A stretch of DNA of 64,000 nucleotides from Prosthecodimorpha staleyi. GTDB lineage: Bacteria; Pseudomonadota; Alphaproteobacteria; Rhizobiales; Ancalomicrobiaceae. Each line of letters begins with the position of its first letter. Position 1 is the stretch's first letter. The DNA lies in NCBI RefSeq assembly GCF_018729455.1, contig NZ_JAHHZF010000001.1:378902-442901 (forward strand), read 5' to 3'. The notes beneath the pieces were generated by a model. The model saw nothing but the letters and a program-made list of their open reading frames with translations. It did no database searches and had not been told where the DNA came from. This document shows, in pieces, positions 27,169-39,340 of the stretch. A program made the translations under genes and the position numbers.

Positions 27169-28569
27169 ATGACCAGGACGACAGAGGGGCCGGCGTTGCA
27201 GGGTCCCGCGGCGCAGACATTGCTCGATCCGCTGTTCGGGGCCGTCGCCATGGCGACGCTTTTCGACGACCGGGCACGGCTCGGCGCCATGCTGGCCTTC
27301 GAGGTCGCGCTGGCGCGCGCCGAGGCCACCGTGGGCCTGGTGCCGGAGATGGCGGCCGAGACCATCGCCGCACACGCCGATCCGGACCGCTACGATCTCG
27401 GCCGCCTCGCCGCCGAAACCATGCTGGCCGGCAACCCGGCCATCCCGCTGGTCAAGCACCTGCAGGCGGCGGTGGGTCCCGAGGCGCGCGATCACGTCCA
27501 TCTCGGCGCCACGAGCCAGGATGTCATCGACACCGGCACGATGCTGCAAGTGCGCGCCGGCCTCGATCTGATCATCCGCGACACCACCGCACTCGCCGAA
27601 ACGCTGGCCGCCCTCGCCGACCGCCACCGCGCCACCCTGCAGATCGGCCGGACCTTGCTGCAGCACGCCGTGCCGGTCACCTTCGGCCTCAAGGTGGCGG
27701 GCTGGCTGACCATGGCGGCGCGCGCCCGGGCGGCGCTGGTCCGGGTGCGCGGCGAGGCGCTCGCGCTGCAGTTCGGCGGCGCGGCCGGCACCCTATCGGC
27801 GCTCGGGCCGGAGGGCCTGGAGGTCGCGGTCGCGCTCGCCGCCGAACTCGACCTGCCGCTGCCCGCCCTGCCCTGGCACACCGACCGCACCCGGATCGCC
27901 GAGATCGCCGGTGCGCTCGGCATGGTCGCCGGCATGGTCGGCAAGATCGCGGGCGACCTGGTGCAGGAGATGTCGTCGGACGTGGCCGAGGCCTTCGAGG
28001 CGACCGGCCCCGGCAAGGGCGGGTCCTCGGCCATGCCGCACAAGCGCAATCCGGTGCATCTGGTCGCCGCCCGTGCCGCCGCGGCCGAAGCGATCGGCTG
28101 CGTGCCGGTGCTGATCGGCGGCATGGTGCAGGAATTCGAGCGGGCCGCCGGCAATTGGCATGCGGAATGGCGCACCCTGCCGCGCCTGTTCGTCGCCGCC
28201 CACGGCGCGGTGGTCAATCTCGCCCGCGCTCTGGACGGTTTGGAGATCGACCCCGGCCGGATGCGCGCCAATCTGGAGGCGACGCGCGGTCTGGTCATGG
28301 CCGAGGCGGCGACCGCCCGGCTGGCTGCCGCCGTCGGCAAGGTCGAGGCGCGGCGGCTGATCGAGCGCGCCGTGGCGCGCGCGGTCGCCGAGGACCTGCA
28401 TCTGGAGGATGCGCTGGCCGAAGACCCCGCCGTCGTCCGGCATCTCGGCCCGGAGGCGCTGGCGGAGACCTTCGACCCCGCCGGCTATCTCGGCGCGACG
28501 GAGGCCTTCGTCGATCGCGCGCTCGACGCCTGGGATGCGTCGAGAGACGGACTGCCGGGGCCGGCCTAG
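27169..28569 (+). CDS. pcaB: 3-carboxy-cis,cis-muconate cycloisomerase-like lyase (PcaB), 466 aa
   Basis: Member of the fumarase/aspartase superfamily. The superfamily signature GSSAMPHKRNP is present at about residue 288. The N-terminus (LLDPLFGAVAMATLFDDRARLGAML) and HLGATSQDVIDTGTMLQ are typical of PcaB, which lactonises 3-carboxymuconate in the protocatechuate branch of the beta-ketoadipate pathway. No other pca gene is present in the window, so related lyases cannot be excluded. ATG 27169 follows a purine-rich tract and begins the conserved N-terminus; a 79-residue upstream extension of the frame is ignored. Confidence 0.85.
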   Translation: MTRTTEGPALQGPAAQTLLDPLFGAVAMATLFDDRARLGAMLAFEVALARAEATVGLVPEMAAETIAAHADPDRYDLGRLAAETMLAGNPAIPLVKHLQAAVGPEARDHVHLGATSQDVIDTGTMLQVRAGLDLIIRDTTALAETLAALADRHRATLQIGRTLLQHAVPVTFGLKVAGWLTMAARARAALVRVRGEALALQFGGAAGTLSALGPEGLEVAVALAAELDLPLPALPWHTDRTRIAEIAGALGMVAGMVGKIAGDLVQEMSSDVAEAFEATGPGKGGSSAMPHKRNPVHLVAARAAAAEAIGCVPVLIGGMVQEFERAAGNWHAEWRTLPRLFVAAHGAVVNLARALDGLEIDPGRMRANLEATRGLVMAEAATARLAAAVGKVEARRLIERAVARAVAEDLHLEDALAEDPAVVRHLGPEALAETFDPAGYLGATEAFVDRALDAWDASRDGLPGPA

Positions 28570-28649
28570 CGGTCCGATCGCGGCGGATGGCCCCATCCGT
28601 CGCGAATCCGAACCGCGAATTCTCTGACCAACGGACGCCGGCGGACCGG

Positions 28650-29171
28650 TCAGGCGAGGCTGGCGAAAGCCCGATCGAGATAGGCGAGTGCCGGACCGTC
28701 CGCCCCGCTCCGAACCGCCGCGACCGCACCGAAGATGACCGAATGGGTGCCGACCTCGCTCACGCCGCTGACGTGGCAGTCGATCGCCACACGGGCACCG
28801 TCCAGGGCGGGGGCGCCGGTGACGAGACGCGACCAAACGCCCGCCGTGAACCGCTCCCGGCCGTGCAGCCCCGTGCGGCCGGAGAATATCTCGGCCAGCG
28901 CGCGTGCTTCGGCCGGCAGGACGGACACGCAGAAGACGCCGTTCGCCTTGATCAGCGCATTGGCGGTCGAGCCGTGGTTCAGACAGATCAGCAGGGTCGG
29001 CGGCGTATCGGTGACCGAGGCAACCGCCGTCATGGTCGCCCCGCCGAGGCCGGCCGGACCGTCGGTCGCCACCACATGAACGGCGGTGGCGATCCGGCTC
29101 ATGGCATCGCGGAAGGTCTTGCCGTCGACGTGCTCGCCGTCGGCGGCAATTCGAACCATCGGAAAGGTCAT
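28650..29171 (-). CDS. flavin reductase family protein (RutF/HpaC-like), 173 aa
   Basis: NAD(P)H:flavin oxidoreductase domain that supplies reduced FMN or FAD to two-component monooxygenases. Family blocks are FRDAMSRIATAVHVVATDGP, GATMTAVASVTDTPPTLLICLN (flavin-binding) and NGVFCVSVLPAEARALAEIFSG. GTHSVIFGAVAAV near the C-terminus holds the conserved His. The start at 29169-29171 follows GGAGCC; the frame is open far upstream without homology. No monooxygenase is adjacent. It is convergent with the PcaB-like gene. Confidence 0.9.
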   Translation of the reverse strand: MTFPMVRIAADGEHVDGKTFRDAMSRIATAVHVVATDGPAGLGGATMTAVASVTDTPPTLLICLNHGSTANALIKANGVFCVSVLPAEARALAEIFSGRTGLHGRERFTAGVWSRLVTGAPALDGARVAIDCHVSGVSEVGTHSVIFGAVAAVRSGADGPALAYLDRAFASLA

Positions 29172-29825
29172 TGCAGGCTCCGGCGCCCGACGCGGACGCT
29201 GTCCCCACATGTAGACCGCCGGCGGGTCTTTGCGAACCGTTGCGGCGCCGAAAACGGAACGGCGCCGCATCCGCCCCGTCGAAAGCGCGCAAAGATTGTG
29301 CGCCGCACGCGCGCCATCCCGCCCATTTGCCAGCACTTCAATTGCAGCGATGTCGCATCTGGAACAGGGAGCGTCGCGGCAGCCCCATGCCTTGCCCCTC
29401 GGTCGAGGCCAAGAAGCTGATCCGAAGGCAATGCCGCTCATCAAACGCGCTTGTCCGACGACGCCGATTTGCCATGGTCTTGGATGTCAGGACGTCGCAG
29501 CCCGGCGCCGCGGAGCCGATGGGGTCCTCGGGATGAAATCCGCGCCGAGGCGCCATGCAGCGGCGAGTCTCTTCCTGATTGGGATCGGATCGGGAACGAA
29601 CCGACTTTTGTAGGGGGCAAATCACGAAGGGAATTGTTTCCCCGCGGGGGGCTTGGTAAGCATGGCGAAATTGGGGCATCTGATCTGCGTGTAAAGAATA
29701 GCGGTGGCGCCGGGGGAAGGTGCCGCGCTGCGTGTCCGGTGTCGGGAACACCGGGACCGCGCAATCGGTGACCGCGTGCCGGCGCCTATGGCCGGGACGA
29801 CAAGTCGGGGAGCGGCTGTCGCTAC
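29172..29825. other. intergenic region upstream of the liv operon
   Basis: About 650 bases between divergent genes (flavin reductase and livH). Several short frames exist on both strands but none has a good start, motif or signal peptide. Some A/T-rich tracts near 29590-29700 may contain the liv promoter. I could not define -35/-10 boxes. Confidence 0.45.
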
Positions 29826-30743
29826 ATGGAAGTATTCCTTCAGCAGTTGATCAACGGGATCACGCTGGGCTCGATCTACGGGCTCATTGCCATCGGCTAC
29901 ACGATGGTCTTCGGCATCATCGGCATGGTGAACTTCGCCCACGGCGACGTGTTCATGGTGTCGGCCTTCATCGCCATGATTACGTTCCTGCTGATCGGCG
30001 CCCTGGTCGGGTCCGTTCCGGTGGTGATCGCGATCGTGTTGATGCTGGTCGTGGCGATGGTGCTGACCTCGCTCTGGAACTGGACCATCGAGCGGGTCGC
30101 GTACCGGCCGCTGCGCGGTTCTTTCCGCCTCGCACCGCTGATCTCGGCGATCGGCGTGTCCATCTTCCTGTCCAACTTCGTCCAGGTGACGCAGGGACCG
30201 CGCAACAAGCCGGTGCCCGGCATGCTGAACGACGTGATCATCCTGGTGGAGAGCCCGACCTATAACGTCGCGATCTCCTACAAGCAGATCATGATCATGG
30301 TGGTCACCGCGATCCTGCTCGCCGCCTTCTGGTATCTGGTCCAGAAGACGCCGCTCGGTCGCGCCCAGCGGGCCTGCGAGCAGGACCGCAAGATGGCCTC
30401 GTTGCTCGGCATCGACGTCGACCGCACCATCTCGGTCACCTTCGTGATGGGCGCCGCGCTCGCGGCCGTCGCGGGCGTGATGTACATGGTCTACTACGGC
30501 GTCGTGTCCTTCTCGGACGGCTTCAATCCCGGCGTGAAGGCCTTCACGGCCGCCGTGCTCGGCGGCATCGGCTCGCTGCCCGGCGCGGTCGTCGGCGGGC
30601 TGCTGATCGGCCTGATCGAGGTCTTCTGGTCGGCCTATTTCACCATCGACTACAAAGACGTGGCCGCCTTCTCTATCCTCGCCATCACGCTCATCTTCAT
30701 GCCGCAGGGGCTCCTCGGCAAACCCGAAGTCGAGAAGGTCTGA
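29826..30743 (+). CDS. livH: branched-chain amino-acid ABC transporter permease LivH, 305 aa
   Basis: Inner-membrane permease subunit of a high-affinity branched-chain amino-acid importer. It starts [20 protein letters not shown], the LivH family hallmark. About eight hydrophobic helices can be traced. The conserved cytoplasmic loop that couples to the ATPases is [19 protein letters not shown]. The C-terminus, [15 protein letters not shown], is standard. It is the first gene of livH-livM-livG-livF; the livM start is 4 bases after its stop. Confidence 0.96.
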   Translation: MEVFLQQLINGITLGSIYGLIAIGYTMVFGIIGMVNFAHGDVFMVSAFIAMITFLLIGALVGSVPVVIAIVLMLVVAMVLTSLWNWTIERVAYRPLRGSFRLAPLISAIGVSIFLSNFVQVTQGPRNKPVPGMLNDVIILVESPTYNVAISYKQIMIMVVTAILLAAFWYLVQKTPLGRAQRACEQDRKMASLLGIDVDRTISVTFVMGAALAAVAGVMYMVYYGVVSFSDGFNPGVKAFTAAVLGGIGSLPGAVVGGLLIGLIEVFWSAYFTIDYKDVAAFSILAITLIFMPQGLLGKPEVEKV

Positions 30744-30747
30744 GCCC

Positions 30748-33232
<2,485 letters not shown>

Positions 33233-33236
<4 letters not shown>

Positions 33237-33958
33237 CTGAACCGCTCCTGTCCATCCGCGGCGTGAAGACCTACTACGGCAAGATCATCGCGCTGAAGGG
33301 CGTGGATCTCGATGTGAACGAGGGCGAGATCGTTACGCTGATCGGCGCCAACGGCGCCGGCAAATCCACCCTGATGATGACCATCTTCGGCAACCCGCGG
33401 GCGCGCGAAGGCAAGATCGTCTATCAGGGCGCCGACATCTCTCGGATGCCGACGCATGAGATCGCCCGCATGCGCATCGCCCAGTCCCCCGAGGGCCGGC
33501 GCATCTTCCCGCGCATGTCGGTCATGGAAAACCTCCAGATGGGCGCGGCGATCAACGACTTCGCCCATATGGACGAGGATCTGAAGCGGGTCTTCGACCT
33601 GTTCCCGCGCCTCAAGGAGCGCATCAACCAGCGCGGCGGCACACTGTCGGGCGGCGAACAGCAGATGCTGGCCATCGCCCGCGCGCTGATGTCGCGTCCG
33701 AAGCTGCTGCTGCTCGACGAGCCCTCGCTCGGCCTGGCGCCGCTGGTGGTGAAGCTGATCTTCGACGCGATCCGCGATCTGAACCGCACCGAGGGACTGA
33801 GCGTGTTCCTGGTCGAGCAGAACGCCTTCCACGCGCTGAAGCTTGCCCATCGCGGCTATGTGATGGTCAACGGCGTCATCACCATGAGCGGTTCCGGCAA
33901 GGAACTGCTGGAGCGGCCGGAAGTCCGCGCTGCCTATCTGGAAGGCGGCCGCCACTGA
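33233..33958 (+). CDS. livF: branched-chain amino-acid ABC transporter ATP-binding protein LivF, 241 aa
   Basis: Second ATPase subunit of the importer. Walker A is IGANGAGKSTLMM and the Q-loop contains QSPEGRRIFPRM. The signature is LSGGEQQMLAIARALM and Walker B is LLLLDEPSLGLAP. The C-terminal family end REAL-like ERPEVRAAYLEGG is present. Translation starts at GTG 33233, overlapping the livG stop as GTGA, which indicates coupling. The length matches E. coli LivF (237). Confidence 0.96.
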
Positions 33959-34018
33959 CCGCCAGCCGCGTCGAACGATCAGGGGATCGCATGTCGATCC
34001 GCAACCGGTAAGGGTCCC

Positions 34019-34375
34019 ATGGAAAAGCTCCAGGGCGTTCTCTACGAAGAGGAAAGCATCCGGCTGTTCCTCGCCGTGACGGTGGTGATGGGCGGCTGGG
34101 CCGCCTGGATGACGGGCAAGGCCTGCGCCTCGACCTGGCGGCCCTACTGGACCGTCTTCCTCTACATGCTGGTGCTCGGCGCGGTCGTCCGCTACCTGCA
34201 CTTCGCGCTGTTCGGCGGCACGCTTCTTTCGGCGCAATTCTATCTGGTCGACATGGCGGTCGCGCAGGTGTTCGCGGCGATCGGATACCGCCAGATGCGG
34301 ACGCGCCAGATGGTGACGAAATACAACTGGCTCTACGCGCCGCTGGGCCCGCTCAGCTGGCGCAGCCGCGTCTGA
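34019..34375 (+). CDS. small membrane protein of the liv operon (DUF6867-like), 118 aa
   Basis: Three or four hydrophobic segments in 118 residues: SIRLFLAVTVVMGGWAAWM, YWTVFLYMLVLGAVVRYLHF and YLVDMAVAQVFAAIGY, with a basic C-terminus (RQMRTRQMVTKYNWLY). I recall similar proteins following livF in other Hyphomicrobiales (probably family DUF6867). The role is unknown; an accessory to the transporter is inferred from position. It starts 60 bases after livF and ends 370 bases before the binding-protein gene. Confidence 0.82.
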   Translation: MEKLQGVLYEEESIRLFLAVTVVMGGWAAWMTGKACASTWRPYWTVFLYMLVLGAVVRYLHFALFGGTLLSAQFYLVDMAVAQVFAAIGYRQMRTRQMVTKYNWLYAPLGPLSWRSRV

Positions 34376-34745
34376 GGGGCGATCTTCACCGTCGCACGAG
34401 ATTCGTCCGGGAAAGCCGTTTTTCGGGTGACAACTCGTTGATTTCGGGCAAGGATCGCGCCCCAGCGGGTGGGACCGTCGGCTGGGGATAACGGGCTGGG
34501 AGAGAAGCGCCTGCTTCTGCCTGGAACCGGACAGAGCCCCGCCGAAATCCGAAGGCAGGACCATGGCGTTTCGGCCAGACGGCCAAAGCGCCTCCGGCCT
34601 TCGCGGACTGGTTCGGAACCCGGGGGATCCGAGGGCGGCGACTGCGATCAACGCGGTCCGGCCTCGGACCGCCGAATGGGAGGAGGCCCACGGCCGATCG
34701 GGGATCGGCGAGGGCCTGGAGCAAACTGTGGAGAGGAGCATTTCC
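34376..34745. other. leader region before the liv binding-protein gene
   Basis: This 370-base stretch has no supported gene; the open frame beginning at 34563 lacks any signal or homology before the true start at 34746. Binding-protein genes are often expressed above their permeases, so an internal promoter here is likely, but I could not locate one. A GAGAGGAG ribosome-binding site ends the region. Confidence 0.4.
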
Positions 34746-35864
34746 ATGAAGAAGATCTGGTTGGCCAGCACCGTCCTGGCGGCCTCGATGGCCTTCGCCG
34801 GCATGGCCCATGCCGACATCAAGCTCGGCGTCGCCGGCCCGATCACGGGTCCGAACGCCGCGTTCGGCGCCCAGCTCAAGAACGGCACCGAGCAGGCCGT
34901 CGAAGACATCAACGCCGCCGGCGGCATCCTCGGCCAGAAGATCGTGCTGTCGGTCGGCGACGACGTCTCCGATCCGAAGCAGGGCGTCTCGGTCGCCAAC
35001 AAGTTCGTCGGCGACGGCATCAAGCTGGTGGTCGGCCACTTCAACTCCGGTGTCACCATGCCGGCGTCCGAGGTCTATGCGGAGAACGGCATCCTGACCG
35101 TCACCCCGTCGGCCACCAACCCGAAGATCACCGAGCGTGGCCTCTGGAACGTGTTCCGCACCTGCGGCCGCGACGACCAGCAGGGCCGGCTGTGGGCGGA
35201 CTACGCCAAGCAGCACTTCAAGGGCAAGAAGATCGCCGTCGTTCATGACAAGACCACCTATGGCCAGGGTCTCGCCGACGCTGCCAAGGGCTTCATGAAC
35301 AAGGACGGCATCAAGGAAGTCCTGTACGAAGGCGTGAACACCGGCGAGAAGGACTATTCGGCGCTGGTCTCCAAGATCAAGGCGTCGGGCGCCGACATCC
35401 TGATGTGGGGTGGCCTGCACACCGAAGGCGGCCTGATCGTGCGCCAGATGCGCGACCAGGGCCTGAAGACCGTGATGATGTCCGGCGACGGCATCACCGA
35501 CGACGAGTTCGCCTCGATCGGCGGCGACGGCGTGATCGGCACCCTGATGTCGTTCGGCCCGGATCCGCGCAACAACCCGGCCGCCAAGGACGTGGTTGCC
35601 AAGTTCAAGGCCAAGAACTTCGATCCGCAGGCCTACACGCTCTACTCCTATGCGGCCGTGCAGATCATGAAGCAGGCGGCCGAGAAGGCCAACTCGCTCG
35701 ACCCGAAGAAGATCGCCGACGCGATGCATTCGGGCATGACCTTCAAGACCGTGCTCGGCGACATCTCCTACGACAAGAAGGGTGACCGCACCACCGTCGA
35801 CTACGTGATGTACACCTGGAACAAGGGTGCCGACGGCAAGGTCACCTATACGCAGAACAAGTGA
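34746..35864 (+). CDS. livJ: branched-chain amino-acid ABC transporter substrate-binding protein, 372 aa
   Basis: Periplasmic type I binding protein (Leu/Ile/Val-binding family). The signal peptide is MKKIWLASTVLAASMAFAGM with cleavage after AHA. The mature protein starts DIKLGVAGPITGPNAAFGAQ, the family hallmark. VVGHFNSGVTMPASEVYAEN and TVTPSATNPKITERG line the ligand cleft. The C-terminus TVDYVMYTWNKGADGKV is standard. A GAGGAG tract sits about 9 bases before the ATG. It is followed by a strong terminator, closing the operon. Confidence 0.96.
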   Translation: MKKIWLASTVLAASMAFAGMAHADIKLGVAGPITGPNAAFGAQLKNGTEQAVEDINAAGGILGQKIVLSVGDDVSDPKQGVSVANKFVGDGIKLVVGHFNSGVTMPASEVYAENGILTVTPSATNPKITERGLWNVFRTCGRDDQQGRLWADYAKQHFKGKKIAVVHDKTTYGQGLADAAKGFMNKDGIKEVLYEGVNTGEKDYSALVSKIKASGADILMWGGLHTEGGLIVRQMRDQGLKTVMMSGDGITDDEFASIGGDGVIGTLMSFGPDPRNNPAAKDVVAKFKAKNFDPQAYTLYSYAAVQIMKQAAEKANSLDPKKIADAMHSGMTFKTVLGDISYDKKGDRTTVDYVMYTWNKGADGKVTYTQNK

Positions 35865-35897
35865 TCCGAACGGACCGCAAGGTTCGATCGCATCCGG

Positions 35898-35927
35898 AAA
35901 GCCGCCCAGCAATGGGCGGCTTTTCTT
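35898..35927 (+). terminator. intrinsic terminator of the liv operon
   Basis: A perfect 11-bp stem, aaagccgccca at 35898-35908 and tgggcggcttt at 35913-35923, with a GCAA tetraloop and a trailing tttctt. It starts 33 bases after the binding-protein stop. Confidence 0.92.
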
Positions 35928-36058
35928 ATGAGCACCTCGGCAATGCTGCCGCAATCCGCGGCTCAGTCCGGCGCTTCCGATGCACGGCAGGACTGCGAGC
36001 ATGGGCCGACCGGCGGCTTGACTCTCCCGGCCGCCATGCGCACTCTCGATTTCGTGAA

Positions 36059-36247
36059 GAGGTTCCGTCGCAAGACGGATGAAAAGGGAATGTCGGTGAG
36101 CCGAGACCGTCTCCGGACGGGCACGGCAAATCCGCAGCTGCCCCCGCAACTGTGAGCGGCGAGCCCTCTCCCCGAAGCCACTGACGGCCTCCGCGCCGTC
36201 GGGAAGGCGGGAGACAAGGCCGTGACCCGCAAGCCAGGAGACCTGCC
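36059..36247 (+). ncRNA. cobalamin (B12) riboswitch
   Basis: About 190 bases upstream of the TonB-dependent receptor carry the class signatures in order. These are the opening gaggttccg, the GGGAATGTCGGTG-like segment near 36085-36098, the B12 box aatccgcagctgcccccgcaactgtgagcggc in two parts near 36130-36160, a variable arm with the ggaaggcggga segment, and the closing ccgcaagccaggagacctgcc. Such elements lower expression of B12 uptake genes when adenosylcobalamin is abundant. The 230 bases from here to the receptor start should hold the expression platform. Confidence 0.95.
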
Positions 36248-36480
36248 CCTTCCGTCACTCCTGATCCCGGCGCGTGGGGCGCCGGATCGCGGCCGTTCCG
36301 AGCGGGTGACATGAGACGTGTCGCCGGTGCCGGGACGGGCCGCAGGCGGGTGGACTTATCCGCCCATCGCTCCGCTCTCCCCCGATTCCGCGCGACACCG
36401 GTGTTGGAACCGACGCGGCCTCGGCGCTGCCGTCGATCGGCTGCGGCCCGCCGCTTCGGTGCGGCCGCAAGGGGGCATGA

Positions 36481-38403
36481 ATGCACGGAACTATGAACAG
36501 GCACCGCCGCGCCCTGTTGGCGGCCGCAGCGATCTGCGCATGCGGCGGGCCGGCGTCGGCCCAGGACGCCGCCCAGGATAAAAAGCTCGATCTCGGCACC
36601 ATCGTGGTGTCGGCGAACCGCACGCCGACCGATGCCGCCAAGGTCGGCTCGGCGGTCACGGTGATCGACCGAGCCACGCTGGAGCGCGCCCGGGAGACCT
36701 ACGTCAAGGACTACCTCGACCGCGTGCCCGGCTTGAATTTCGCCCAGATCGGCGGTCCCGGCGGTCTGACCTCCGTGATGATGCGCGGCGCCAACGCCGC
36801 CTACATCATGGTCCGGATCGATGGCATCGAGGTGTCCGATCCGACCAAGACGCAGACCGCGGCCGCGCTGGAGCACATGCTGGTCGGCGATGTCGAGCGG
36901 ATCGAGATCCTGTGCGGTTCGCAATCGGCGCTCTATGGCGGCACGGCGGTCGCCGGCGTGATCGACATCACCACGCGCCGGGCCGACGGTCCCGGCGTCA
37001 GCCACCGCGCCGCCGTCGAGGTCGGATCCTTCGGAACCGTGTCCGGGCGCTACGGCCTCTCGGCGGCGACCGATTCCAGCGAGGTCAACATCTCGATCGA
37101 GCGGGCCAAGACCGACGGCATCTCGTCGGCCGATTCCCGCGCCGGCAATCGCGAGAAGGACGGATACGACAACACCACCTTCTCGGCCAATGCCGCCACG
37201 CGTCTGAACGAGGCATTCCGGGTGTTTGGCGCCTTGCGCTACAGCCGCCACGACAGCGCCTTCGACGATTTCGTCTGGGGTGTCGGTCCGACCGACGAGG
37301 TCAAGGGCACGCCGCGCAACCGGACCATCGGCGAGGATGCCGGCATTCGCGTCGGTGCCGATCTCGATCTGATGGACGGGCGCTGGAAGAACACCTTGGC
37401 GATCCAGCACTACGACACCCAGAGCACCACTTGGGGCGGCTATCCGGGCCATTACGACGGCGACCGGACGAAGCTCGAATATCTCGGCAGCTTCCGGCTG
37501 AACGACATGCTGGCCTTCTCGTTCGGAGCCGACTACGCGCGCGAGACGGCACGCTCTTCCGAGGGTCTGTCGGGGACGATCGACAATGCCGGCGCCTTCG
37601 CGCAGGCCTCGCTGGAACCGATCGCCGGCCTGACCCTGACCGGCGCGCTGCGCAACGACCATCATTCGACCTTCGGCGACCATCCGACCGCGCGGGCGAC
37701 GGCGGCCTACCGTCTGTTCGAGGGCACCAAGGTGCGCGCCAGCTGGGGCACCGGCTTCCGCCCGCCCTCGGCCTACGAACTGTTCGCACCGATCTACGGC
37801 AACCGGTCCCTGAAGCCGGAGGAGAGCCGCAGCCTGGACGCCGGCATCGACCAGAGTTTCTGGGACGGTCGGCTGACCCTTTCGGCGACGGTCTTCAAGC
37901 TGGACACGCGGGATCTGATTCAGTTCGCCTACGATACCGGCGTCGGCGCCTACCGCTACCTGCAGGTGCCGGGCCTGAGCCAGCGGCGCGGCATCGAACT
38001 CGCCGGCAAGGTCCAGGCGCTCGACTGGCTCGCCCTCGACGGCAGCTACACCTTCACGCAAGCCGAACAGGCGGACGGCTCGCCGCTCCTGCGCGTGCCG
38101 CGCCACAAGGCGACCGTCGGCGCCACGGTGACGGCGATCGAAAGGACGACGGTCTCGGTGCGTGGAACCTGGGTCGACGACATGCGCGACACGGACTATT
38201 CGGTCATCCTGCCGGACTTCAGTTCGCCGGTGCGCAAGCTGCCCGCCTATTTCCTGCTCGACGCGACGGTGACCTACCGGCTGACCGACACCTTCGACCT
38301 GACCCTGCGCGGCCGCAACCTGCTCGACCAGCGCTATCAGACCGTGTGGGGCTACGGCACGCCCGGCGCCTCGGTCTATGCCGGCCTGTCGGCGCGGTTC
38401 TGA
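36481..38403 (+). CDS. btuB: TonB-dependent outer-membrane cobalamin/cobinamide receptor, 640 aa
   Basis: Outer-membrane beta-barrel receptor. A signal peptide (ALLAAAAICACGGPASAQ) is followed by a TonB-box-like LGTIVVSANRTPTDAAK. The plug domain contains YVKDYLDRVPGLN, VMMRGANAAYIMVRIDG and GSQSALYGGTAVAGVI. The barrel ends with the C-terminal aromatic SVYAGLSARF. It lies just behind a cobalamin riboswitch and ahead of BtuFCD and CbiZ, so the substrate is a corrinoid. ATG 36481 has AAGGGGG about 5 bases upstream; the second Met at 36493 is an alternative. Confidence 0.93.
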   Translation: MHGTMNRHRRALLAAAAICACGGPASAQDAAQDKKLDLGTIVVSANRTPTDAAKVGSAVTVIDRATLERARETYVKDYLDRVPGLNFAQIGGPGGLTSVMMRGANAAYIMVRIDGIEVSDPTKTQTAAALEHMLVGDVERIEILCGSQSALYGGTAVAGVIDITTRRADGPGVSHRAAVEVGSFGTVSGRYGLSAATDSSEVNISIERAKTDGISSADSRAGNREKDGYDNTTFSANAATRLNEAFRVFGALRYSRHDSAFDDFVWGVGPTDEVKGTPRNRTIGEDAGIRVGADLDLMDGRWKNTLAIQHYDTQSTTWGGYPGHYDGDRTKLEYLGSFRLNDMLAFSFGADYARETARSSEGLSGTIDNAGAFAQASLEPIAGLTLTGALRNDHHSTFGDHPTARATAAYRLFEGTKVRASWGTGFRPPSAYELFAPIYGNRSLKPEESRSLDAGIDQSFWDGRLTLSATVFKLDTRDLIQFAYDTGVGAYRYLQVPGLSQRRGIELAGKVQALDWLALDGSYTFTQAEQADGSPLLRVPRHKATVGATVTAIERTTVSVRGTWVDDMRDTDYSVILPDFSSPVRKLPAYFLLDATVTYRLTDTFDLTLRGRNLLDQRYQTVWGYGTPGASVYAGLSARF

Positions 38404-38413
38404 GGCGGGCCGA

Positions 38414-39340
38414 ATGATGCGGCGGGGCACGGCAGCGGCGGCGATACTGGGCATGGTGCTGTCCATGACGGCCGCAGTGCGCCTCGAGGCCGCCGAACCG
38501 CCCCGGCGCGTCGTCTCGGTCAATCTGTGCACGGATCAGCTGGCGCTGCTCCTGGCGGCGCCGGGTCAGCTGGTTTCCGTCTCGAGGCTCGCCCATGACC
38601 CGACCATGGCGGCGCTGGCCGAGGCCGCGCAGAGGATTCCGGCGAATGGCGGGACGGCGGAGGAGATCTATCTTCTCCGGCCGGACCTCGTGCTCGCCGG
38701 CACCTACACGACCCGCCAGAGCCTCGACATGCTGCGGCGGCTGGGCATCCGCGTCGAGGCGTTTCCGCCCGAACAGTCCCTCGACGACATCCGCCGGCAC
38801 ATCCGGCGCATGGGTGCGTTGCTGGACCGGGAGGCCGCAGCGGAGGACCTGCTGGCGCGCTTCGAGGCCGATCTGGCCGTCCTGGCGCGCCCCCGGACGG
38901 CCGCGTCGCCGCTCGCCGCCGTCTATTTCGGGGCCTCCGGCACCGCCGGGCGCGACAGCCTGGTCGATGCGGTCCTGGCCGCCGCCGGCTGGCGCAATCT
39001 GGCCGCGGAAATCGGTGTCGTCGGCGTCGGACTGCTGCCGTTGGAGCGCCTTGTTGTCGCCGCTCCCGATGCGGTGATCGGAGAGGCTCCCGATCCCGGC
39101 GGCCCGGCGCTCGCCCACGCCAGCTACCGGCACCCGGCCCTTCTGGCCGCGATCCGCTCGGCCACCGGCGTCACTGTACTGCCCGACCGACTGACCATTT
39201 GCGGCGGCCCCTTCACGCTGGAAGCGGTCCGACAATTGCGCGCACTCGCCGACCGCATGGCGGCCGCCCGCCCGCCCGCCGCCGACGGCAGCGGCGCTCC
39301 CGGACCCGGCATCGCGGCGGACATCGAGGCCCGGCCATGA
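38414..39340 (+). CDS. btuF: corrinoid ABC transporter substrate-binding protein BtuF, 308 aa
   Basis: Periplasmic class III binding protein. A signal peptide (AILGMVLSMTAAVRLEAAEP) is followed by RRVVSVNLCTDQLALLLAAP and LRPDLVLAGTYTTRQSLDML, typical of BtuF/FepB-like cobalamin-binding proteins. It starts 10 bases after the receptor stop. Its TGA overlaps the ATG of the permease gene. A second Met follows at 38417. Confidence 0.9.
   Translation: MMRRGTAAAAILGMVLSMTAAVRLEAAEPPRRVVSVNLCTDQLALLLAAPGQLVSVSRLAHDPTMAALAEAAQRIPANGGTAEEIYLLRPDLVLAGTYTTRQSLDMLRRLGIRVEAFPPEQSLDDIRRHIRRMGALLDREAAAEDLLARFEADLAVLARPRTAASPLAAVYFGASGTAGRDSLVDAVLAAAGWRNLAAEIGVVGVGLLPLERLVVAAPDAVIGEAPDPGGPALAHASYRHPALLAAIRSATGVTVLPDRLTICGGPFTLEAVRQLRALADRMAAARPPAADGSGAPGPGIAADIEARP

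Noticed and set aside
27156-29420. 754-codon plus-strand open frame rich in Arg and Gly
   Set aside because: Shadow of the PcaB-like and flavin-reductase genes caused by high GC; no motif and wrong codon bias.
35926-38532. 868-codon minus-strand frame across the B12 receptor
   Set aside because: Antisense shadow of btuB and the riboswitch; the sense frame has a signal peptide, TonB box and plug motifs.
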